The notes beneath the pieces are model-generated. The model had not been told where the DNA came from and made no database searches. It saw only the letters and a program-made list of their open reading frames with translations. A DNA stretch of 12,644 bases from positions 1 through 12,644 of the forward strand of contig CANEUT010000036.1 of assembly GCA_947441895.1 (NCBI GenBank), read 5' to 3'. The translations under genes were made by a program, and so were the position numbers. Position 1 is the first letter of the stretch; every line of letters begins with the position of its first letter. This document shows, piece after piece, positions 7,491 through 12,644 of this stretch. The stretch comes from Rickettsiales bacterium. GTDB lineage: Bacteria > Pseudomonadota > Alphaproteobacteria > Rickettsiales > UBA3002.

Positions 7491-7852
7491 ATAGCTCCCT
7501 TATGGGGCGCCAAAACTACAGAGAAAATCACCAAACCTAAGCTGTGTTTATGACAGCTTCGCGGGTTGTTTAGCCGCGTACACTCAGTGGGTTGAAAGCA
7601 ACCGTGGGGTTGCCAACAGGTGAGCGATCATTCCATTCGTAACAGGCGATTGCCGCGCTTAAAGCGCGTTTCATGCGTGGGGTTTGAATGGTGGAGGTGA
7701 ATTTCATAACCGTAGTGCGTTGGCACCTTCAGTAAAATGTTAATGCGGTGGAACCTGATATGTTGATTCCACATGTTTAGTTTGTACCCTGCTGCGCTCC
7801 CCGAATGTTTGCACGCTGTTCGTGCTTTCAGGCCGCAACCGAATTCTGTCGT
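7491..7852 (-). promoter_or_regulatory. Long, inverted-repeat-rich rne leader; no convincing gene
   Basis: This accounts for most of the 433-nt gap between rne and amiC. Transcribed leftward from the promoter at 7859-7887 it would form an rne 5' UTR of about 360 nt. Inverted repeats seen directly: 7811-7815/7821-7825 (GCACG/CGTGC), 7748-7753/7767-7772 (GTGGAA/TTCCAC), 7715-7718/7723-7726 (GTGC/GCAC), 7654-7660/7662-7668 (CGCGCTT/AAGCGCG), 7590-7594/7599-7603 (GGTTG/CAACC), 7560-7564/7574-7578 (CGCGG/CCGCG) and 7539-7545/7553-7559 (AAGCTGT/ACAGCTT). The last two abut directly. Enterobacterial rne has a similarly long structured leader through which RNase E controls its own mRNA. By analogy this may be an autoregulatory leader, but that is inference; the hairpins do not match any RNA family I can name. 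No U-run terminator is present. Confidence 0.5.
7570..7707 (-). other. Candidate 45-codon small ORF in the rne leader
   Basis: On the minus strand an ATG at 7707 opens 45 codons beginning MKFTSTIQTPRMKRALSAA and ending NPLSVRG before TAA at 7570-7572. A second in-frame ATG gives a 34-codon version with a short basic then Ala-rich start. No Shine-Dalgarno is visible before either ATG, and the stop lies inside one of the leader hairpins. It could be an upstream ORF of rne or chance; I do not recognise the peptide. Confidence 0.15.
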
Positions 7853-7858
7853 GGCATG

Positions 7859-7887
7859 ACTATAGGTGGGGATAGGTTTCATATCAA
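7859..7887 (-). promoter_or_regulatory. Sigma70-type promoter directed toward rne
   Basis: On the minus strand the -35 hexamer TTGATA (7887-7882) and the -10 hexamer TATAGT (7864-7859) each match the consensus at 5 of 6 positions and are separated by exactly 17 nt. Transcription would start near 7852 and run leftward into rne. This is the best promoter-like match I found in the intergenic regions. A 10-bp palindrome, GCATCGATGC (7898-7907), lies just upstream of the -35. Confidence 0.65.
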
Positions 7888-7923
7888 GTTGAAAAATGCA
7901 TCGATGCGTGGCTTAAGAGGGTT

Positions 7924-9150
7924 ATGAAGCGTGTTTATCGATTCTTGATGATTGCATTAATGGTGGTGGCGGTTGCCGTACCCCCATTGGCGCATGCTCA
8001 GGCGGTGATTACAGGCGTTGAGGTGGAAGTGCTTGATAAGGGTCATGAAAAGGTAAAATTTATTGCCTCAGGCCCCGTCACTCCCAGCAAGACCTTCCAG
8101 CTTGATGACCCGGTGCGCATTGTCATTGATATTCCAAGCGTTGCGGTGACGGGCATTGCGCTGCCCAGCAATTATCGTGGCACATTGCTTACCGGCATCC
8201 GCTTTGGCCAATTTGACCCCAAAACGGCACGTCTGGTGCTTGATGCTGCTGCGCCTCTGAAGGTGATTTCTGCGCGCGGTGGGTCGCCGCTGGTGGTTGA
8301 GCTGGCATCAACCAAAGCTGCCGCGCCGATCAATAACGCAGAAGAGATGGAAGAAGAAAATGTGGCGCCGGCACCCATCGCCGCTGCGCCCGCCAAACAA
8401 GCGGTGGCACAAAAACCCACAACGGCTTCGGCAAAACCTGCTGCCAAAGCTACCTCTGTTTCAGCGGAAGAAAAAAAGCCCCTGGTGGTGATTGATGCTG
8501 GCCATGGCGGGCAAGACCCCGGCGCGCTTGGGCTGCATGGTACACATGAGAAAGACGTAACCCTTAATTTTGCCCGAACCTTGCGGGCGGCGCTTTTAAA
8601 AACAGGGCGTTACCGCGTAGTTCTCACCCGTGACGAAGATATTTTTCTGAGCTTGCAGGAACGCGTGAGCATTGCGCGCAAAGCCAAGGGTAATCTATTT
8701 ATTTCCCTACATGCCGATTCAAATTCACGGCCCGATGCGCGGGGACTTTCGGTTTATACGCTTTCTGAAACCGCATCGGATGATGAAGCGGCGGCGCTGG
8801 CCGAACATGAAAACAAGGCTGATATTATTCAGGGCATGGATTTGACAACGACCGATGCCGACGTGGCGAGTATTCTGATTGACCTCACCCAGCGTGAAAC
8901 CATGAATAAATCATCGGCCTTGGCCGATGCGGTGGTGGAAAAACTGCATGGAAAAATTAACCGCTTGCCCAAAACACACCGTTTTGCGGGTTTCCGTGTG
9001 CTGAAAGCGCCGGATGTTCCATCAATTTTGATTGAGCTTGGATTCTTAAGCAATCAGGCCGACGAGCGTTTGCTGCTGTCACCAGAATATCGCGACGTGG
9101 TGATTACTTCTGTTGTTCGCGGCATTGACCGCTACCTCAGCGGGGAGTAA
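7924..9150 (+). CDS. amiC: N-acetylmuramoyl-L-alanine amidase (AmiC-type, AMIN domain)
   Basis: Periplasmic zinc amidase that cuts the bond between N-acetylmuramic acid and the peptide stem, splitting septal peptidoglycan at division. The 408 aa protein has a signal peptide (residues 1-26, cleavage likely after AHA), an AMIN targeting domain at about 28-128, a low-complexity Ala/Pro/Lys linker at 130-184, and an Amidase_3 catalytic domain at 187-405. Zinc ligands are His194 (DAGHGGQDPG), Glu209 (THEKDVTL) and His263 (SLHADS); the catalytic Glu371 is in ILIELGFLSN. Between them, residues 283-330 (SDDEAAALAEHENKADI onward) match the inserted helix that blocks the active site in the AmiA/B/C family until an EnvC-like LytM factor relieves it. 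An AAGAGGG ribosome site lies very close to the ATG at 7924. No clear plus-strand promoter is seen. PBP1A begins 11 nt downstream, so the two probably form one transcript. Confidence 0.95.
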   Translation: MKRVYRFLMIALMVVAVAVPPLAHAQAVITGVEVEVLDKGHEKVKFIASGPVTPSKTFQLDDPVRIVIDIPSVAVTGIALPSNYRGTLLTGIRFGQFDPKTARLVLDAAAPLKVISARGGSPLVVELASTKAAAPINNAEEMEEENVAPAPIAAAPAKQAVAQKPTTASAKPAAKATSVSAEEKKPLVVIDAGHGGQDPGALGLHGTHEKDVTLNFARTLRAALLKTGRYRVVLTRDEDIFLSLQERVSIARKAKGNLFISLHADSNSRPDARGLSVYTLSETASDDEAAALAEHENKADIIQGMDLTTTDADVASILIDLTQRETMNKSSALADAVVEKLHGKINRLPKTHRFAGFRVLKAPDVPSILIELGFLSNQADERLLLSPEYRDVVITSVVRGIDRYLSGE

Positions 9151-9161
9151 CCCTTGGGTGT

Positions 9162-11789
9162 ATGAATAATGACTCTGACAATAACGCCCTTAGGCCTGTG
9201 CGCAGAATTCGCGTGCCGCGCTTTGTGCGTTGGCTGCAGTGGATTTTTGCGAGCGCCTTTTTAGGTTTTATTTTTGCCATGATTGCGCTTGCTGCCGTGG
9301 TGCAGCATTACAGTGCCAGTTTGCCATCGACCGATCAGCTAAGCAATTATGACCCCGCCGTGGTGACACGGCTTTATGCGGGGGATGGAAAATTACTGGC
9401 CGAATATGCCAAAGAAAAACGTTTCTTTTTGCCGCTTTCCGCCATTCCTAAAAATGTTCAGCAAGCCTTTCTTTCGGCAGAAGATAAAAATTTTTATACG
9501 CATCAGGGGGTTGATATTTGGGGCACCATGCGCGCGGTGAGGTCGAATATTCTGCATTATGGTCAGGGGCGCACCATGGTGGGTGGTTCTACCATTACCC
9601 AGCAGGTGGTAAAAAACTTTTTGCTGACCAGCGAAAAATCATTCGAGCGTAAAATTAAAGAGGCCATTCTCGCTTACCGTATTTCAAATATTTACAGCAA
9701 AGATAAAATTCTTGAGCTGTATCTGAACGAAATTTATCTGGGGCAGGGAACCTATGGGGTGGCGGCGGCGGCCATTAATTATTTTGATAAATCGCTCGAC
9801 GCGCTGACCACCGAAGAAGCATCGTTGCTGGCGGCGCTGCCCAAAGCGCCCGCCTATTTTGATCCGGCTAAAAACTATAAGCGAGCGCTCGAGCGCCGCA
9901 ACTATGTGATTAATCGCATGCGCGAAGATGGCTATGTGGATACGAAAGAGGCGGTACGCGCGGCATCGACCGCCATTATGACCCGTAACCGTGATAAGGG
10001 CGAGCTCGCCCGCGCCGATTTCTTTTCCGAAGAAGTGCGTCGTGCATTGGCGGGCATGTATGGTTCCAACGTGCTTTATCAGGGCGGGCTGTTTGTTAAA
10101 ACAACCCTTAACCCCAAATTTCAGGAATACGCCGATCGGGCATTGCGCCATGCGTTGATGATGTATGACCAGCGCCATGGCTACCGCGGACCTATTGGCA
10201 CACTGAGCAGTAGCGAAACATCATGGCAGACTGGCCTTGAAAAAATTCGTCAGGAAAAGAATATCAGCCTGTTTGATGCTCAGCAATTAGCGGTTGTGAA
10301 GCGTGTGACGCCACGGGTGGAAATTGGACTGATGAACGGCGATCAGGGTGTGATTGCGCCCGAACATATGAGCTGGGCTAAACCGAATTTCACGGTGGGC
10401 AATGTTATTCTGGTCGAACCGGCTATCGACCCCAAGGGCGGTGAGCTGAAAGGGTTTTACCGACTGCTGCAAATTCCAGAAGTGAATGGTGCCTTGGTGG
10501 TGATGGACCCGCACACCGGCAAAGTGCTGGCCATGAGTGGTGGTTATGCCTATGCGGGTTCGGAATTTAACCGCGCCACCCAAGCCAAACGTCAGCCGGG
10601 TTCGGTGTTCAAGCCATTTGTTTACCTCACCGCACTTGAAAGCGGTTTCAGCCCCACGTCGGTGATTGTGGATGGCCCCGTTTCATTGCCGCAAGGGCCG
10701 GGTTTGCCCATGTGGACACCCAAAAACTATGAGGGTGATTATCAGGGGCCCATCACCTTCCGCACGGCCCTGGAACATTCGCGCAACGCGGTGACGGTGA
10801 AAATTGCCGCCATGATTGGCATTAAACGCATCAAGCGCGTGGCGCAGCGTTTTGGGCTGTATGAAGATGAAGTGGCCGAGAATTATTCCATGGTGCTGGG
10901 CGCTAAAGAAACCACGCTGATGAAACTGGTGAATGGCTACAGCATGATTGCCAATGGCGGCCGCCGCGTTTCACCGTGGCTTATTGAGCGGATTGATGAT
11001 CGTAATGGCGCCACCATTTTCCGTCGCGACACGCGCCTTTGTGAAGCGTGCCTGAGTATCGACACCACGCCTGCGCCGCAATCACCGCCCACCTTGAATG
11101 ACGAGCGCGAACGCGTGCTTGACCCGCGGGTGGCCTATCAAATCACCTCGATTCTTGAAGGCGCAATCACGCGTGGCACGGGGTCGGCGGCGCGGGTGCT
11201 CAATCGTCATGTGGCGGGTAAAACCGGCACCACCAACGAATCACGCGACACATGGTTCATTGGCTACACGCCCAATGTGGTGGTGGGCACCTATGTGGGG
11301 TTCGACACACCAAAATCGCTCGGTGATAAGGAAACCGGTGGGCGCGTGGCCATTCAGGGCTTCATTAAATTTATGCAACAAGCGGGTAGTATGATTGCGG
11401 ATAAACCGTTCCGCGCACCGCCCGGCATTCGTGAAATTCCCATCAACCGTGCCACAGGTGATCCGCTGTTTGCGGGCGGCGAAGCCAATGGCAAAGATAT
11501 TATAAACGAAGCATTGCTGACGGGCGGGCCTATTTTCAAACCAGCGAATGAGCTTGCGGAAGAGTTGAAAGAAAAAGAAAATAATGTGGATGTTGCGCCC
11601 GTGCCCGAACCTTTGGCCGATGGGGAAGTGCCGCCTGAACAAGCGCCCGTTACCGTGCCGGGGCTGAATGAACCGGCACGGTTTACGCCCCCCGCAGCGG
11701 GAGCGCTTGCGCCATACCAACGCCCTGTTGATCCGCAAGGGTTCGACCCCAACGCCAACCCGGGCACCGGCACGGGCGGCATGTATTAG
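9162..11789 (+). CDS. mrcA: Penicillin-binding protein 1A, bifunctional class A PBP
   Basis: Inner-membrane enzyme that polymerises lipid II and cross-links peptidoglycan. It has 875 residues: a basic cytoplasmic tail, one membrane helix at about 27-48, then a GT51 glycosyltransferase with catalytic Glu107 (SAEDKNFYTHQGVD), GGSTITQQVVKN at 141-152 and LNEIYLGQGTYG at 188-199. An OB-like domain of the PBP1A type covers roughly 320-435. The transpeptidase has nucleophile Ser481 (SVFK), SRN at 540-542 and KTGT at 687-690, so both activities look intact. The only two cysteines form CEAC at 627-630 between the SRN and KTGT motifs. The last 80 residues are Pro/Glu-rich and probably disordered. The start at 9162 has only a weak GGGTG ribosome site. 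Coupling to amiC, 11 nt upstream, is likely, placing a cell-wall hydrolase and a synthase in one operon. Confidence 0.97.
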   Translation: MNNDSDNNALRPVRRIRVPRFVRWLQWIFASAFLGFIFAMIALAAVVQHYSASLPSTDQLSNYDPAVVTRLYAGDGKLLAEYAKEKRFFLPLSAIPKNVQQAFLSAEDKNFYTHQGVDIWGTMRAVRSNILHYGQGRTMVGGSTITQQVVKNFLLTSEKSFERKIKEAILAYRISNIYSKDKILELYLNEIYLGQGTYGVAAAAINYFDKSLDALTTEEASLLAALPKAPAYFDPAKNYKRALERRNYVINRMREDGYVDTKEAVRAASTAIMTRNRDKGELARADFFSEEVRRALAGMYGSNVLYQGGLFVKTTLNPKFQEYADRALRHALMMYDQRHGYRGPIGTLSSSETSWQTGLEKIRQEKNISLFDAQQLAVVKRVTPRVEIGLMNGDQGVIAPEHMSWAKPNFTVGNVILVEPAIDPKGGELKGFYRLLQIPEVNGALVVMDPHTGKVLAMSGGYAYAGSEFNRATQAKRQPGSVFKPFVYLTALESGFSPTSVIVDGPVSLPQGPGLPMWTPKNYEGDYQGPITFRTALEHSRNAVTVKIAAMIGIKRIKRVAQRFGLYEDEVAENYSMVLGAKETTLMKLVNGYSMIANGGRRVSPWLIERIDDRNGATIFRRDTRLCEACLSIDTTPAPQSPPTLNDERERVLDPRVAYQITSILEGAITRGTGSAARVLNRHVAGKTGTTNESRDTWFIGYTPNVVVGTYVGFDTPKSLGDKETGGRVAIQGFIKFMQQAGSMIADKPFRAPPGIREIPINRATGDPLFAGGEANGKDIINEALLTGGPIFKPANELAEELKEKENNVDVAPVPEPLADGEVPPEQAPVTVPGLNEPARFTPPAAGALAPYQRPVDPQGFDPNANPGTGTGGMY

Positions 11790-11797
11790 TTTTGGGT

Positions 11798-11836
11798 GCT
11801 CCGCGAGATCGTCTGCTGACGATCGCTACGCGCAGC
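11798..11836. repeat. Large imperfect hairpin after the PBP1A stop
   Basis: Nine bases after the PBP1A stop codon a near-palindrome folds as GATCGTC (11807-11813) against GACGATC (11818-11824) with loop TGCT. After a small asymmetric bulge it continues with CGCG (11802-11805) against CGCG (11829-11832) and GCT (11798-11800) against AGC (11834-11836), 14 base pairs in all. No T-run follows, so it is not a standard intrinsic terminator. It could protect the mRNA 3' end or be half of a mobile palindromic repeat. Confidence 0.6.
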
Positions 11837-11853
11837 TTCGCTGGCTGATGGCT

Positions 11854-11908
11854 CGTTCGCCCCGCTCACAATGAATGTCATTGCGAGGAGCGAAGCGACG
11901 TGGCAATC
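11854..11908. repeat. Second imperfect palindrome, likely dispersed intergenic repeat
   Basis: CAATGA (11869-11874) pairs with TCATTG (11878-11883) around ATG. Pairing continues with CTC/GAG (11865-11867 with 11885-11887) and TTCGC/GCGAA (11856-11860 with 11890-11894). The right arm, ATTGCGAGGAGCGAAGCG followed by ACGTGGCAATCC, also has its own ends ATTGC and GCAAT inverted. From memory this right-arm sequence closely matches a short palindromic repeat that recurs between genes in many bacterial genomes, so I infer a repeat insertion. Only one copy is visible in this window. Confidence 0.55.
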
Positions 11909-11931
11909 CAGACAATAAAGAAGGAAGAACA

Positions 11932-12644
11932 ATGAAAGCTGAAATTATTACACTGAAAGAGCAATTTGAATCGTCGCAATCACTGCTTGCGAGGTGTCTT
12001 TGACGTTCCGGCGCTTGAAAAGCAGCTGGTGGAGTTAAACGCGGCGGCGGAAGACCCAAATTTGTGGAACAATCAGGAACAGGCGCAAAAAACCATGCGC
12101 GAACGCACGCGGGTTGAAAACACGCTCGCTAATTTTCGTCGTGTCATTGGTAATTTTAATGATGCGTTAGAGCTGCACGAAATGGCTGAAGGTGAGGGCG
12201 ATGAGCCATCCCGCGCCGAGGCGCAACGCGAACTGGAAGCGCTGGTAAAAGAAATTGGCGTCATGGAGCTGGAAGCGCTGCTGAACGGCGAGGCCGACGC
12301 CAATGATTGCTTCATTGAGATTCACCCGGGCGCGGGCGGCACTGAAAGTCAAGATTGGGCCTTCATGCTTTACCGCATGTATTTGCGCTGGGGTGAGCGT
12401 CGCGGTTTCAAGGTTGAAATTGTCGATGAGCAAAGCGGCGAAGAGGCAGGCATTAAATCAGCCACCATTAAACTCACTGGTCACAATGCCTATGGCTGGG
12501 CGAAAACGGAAAGTGGCGTGCATCGGCTGGTGCGCCTTTCACCGTTTGATAGCCATGCGCGGCGTCACACCAGTTTTGCCAGCGCCTGGGTCTATCCGGT
12601 GGTGGATGAAAACATCAACCTTGTGGTGGAAGAAAAAGATGTGC
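11932..12644 (+). CDS. prfB: Peptide chain release factor 2, programmed +1 frameshift, 3' end outside window
   Basis: RF2 reads UGA and UAA stops and triggers peptide release on the ribosome. The ATG at 11932 follows the ribosome site AAGGAAGA. Frame 0 has 23 codons ending at an in-frame TGA (12001-12003). Reading continues in the +1 frame from GAC at 12002 to the window end, about 237 residues in total. The joined product has the N-terminal helical domain (VPALEKQLVELNAAAEDPNL), the class-defining HPGAGGTESQDWA at 131-143, and the stop-codon-reading tripeptide SPF at 203-205 (VRLSPFDSHARRHTSF), which marks RF2 rather than RF1. The GGQ catalytic loop is past the right edge. The frame break is expected family biology, not a pseudogene. 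The 142-nt spacer to PBP1A contains two palindromes, and no clear promoter is seen, so read-through from PBP1A is possible. Confidence 0.96.
11991..12004 (+). promoter_or_regulatory. prfB programmed +1 frameshift site
   Basis: The site reads GAGG TGT CTT TGA C. A Shine-Dalgarno-like GAGG (11991-11994) sits 3 nt before the slippery CTT (11998-12000), followed by the weak stop context TGAC. The layout is the same as the well-known E. coli site (AGGGGG TAT CTT TGA C), but the stimulator has fewer anti-SD matches and the intervening codon is TGT (Cys). When RF2 is scarce the peptidyl-tRNA slips from CTT to TTT and RF2 is made, giving autoregulation. Confidence 0.95.

Noticed and set aside
7628..7882. 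84-codon minus-strand open frame in the rne-amiC gap
   Set aside because: Its start lies within the rne promoter, upstream of the predicted transcript start; it has no ribosome site and no recognisable motif.
12001..12003. In-frame stop suggesting a prfB pseudogene or sequencing error
   Set aside because: The SD-like element, CTT and TGAC spacing are exactly those of programmed RF2 frameshifting, and the +1 frame is intact to the window end.
11826..12059. 77-codon minus-strand frame overlapping the PBP1A-prfB spacer and the prfB start
   Set aside because: It reads through the palindromic repeats and antisense to prfB. Its composition is that of a translated intergenic repeat.
1..12644. CRISPR array, defence island, prophage or transposon
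   Set aside because: No regularly spaced direct repeats, integrase, transposase or phage genes, and no compositional break; every large gene is a recognisable housekeeping or TPR protein.

Overview
This window is a stretch of chromosomal housekeeping sequence, most likely from an alphaproteobacterium. The evidence is the order rne / amiC / PBP1A / prfB, an RNase E whose S1 domain is split by a long acidic insertion and which ends in a Gly-Trp-Trp tail (both alphaproteobacterial traits), and the TPR-gene/ispE pairing. Base composition looks moderate (low to mid 50s % GC by eye) and uniform across genes. I see no prophage, transposase, CRISPR array, tRNA or rRNA. The genus cannot be named from this sequence.

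Left part, + strand (1-2583): the 3' portion of a large TPR-repeat protein, then ispE (non-mevalonate isoprenoid synthesis) starting 3 nt after the TPR stop. Isoprenoids feed undecaprenyl phosphate, the lipid carrier for peptidoglycan.

Middle, - strand (2598-7490), convergent with ispE: transcription runs leftward through rne (RNase E), a BepA-type M48 zinc metalloprotease overlapping the rne 3' end, and a DsbA-family thiol oxidoreductase. The last two act in the periplasm, where they would handle outer-membrane protein quality control and disulfide chemistry.

The 433-nt gap at 7491-7923 separates the divergent rne and amiC genes. It contains a good sigma70-type promoter facing rne and a leader of about 360 nt rich in small inverted repeats, which suggests post-transcriptional control of rne.

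Right part, + strand (7924-12644): amiC (septal peptidoglycan amidase), then 11 nt later a class A penicillin-binding protein (PBP1A), then a 142-nt spacer with two large imperfect palindromes, then the first two thirds of prfB (release factor 2). prfB carries the classical in-frame UGA that requires programmed +1 frameshifting. The genes are ordinary. The places worth a second look are non-coding: the rne leader, the palindromic element between PBP1A and prfB, and the atypical stimulator of the prfB recoding site.
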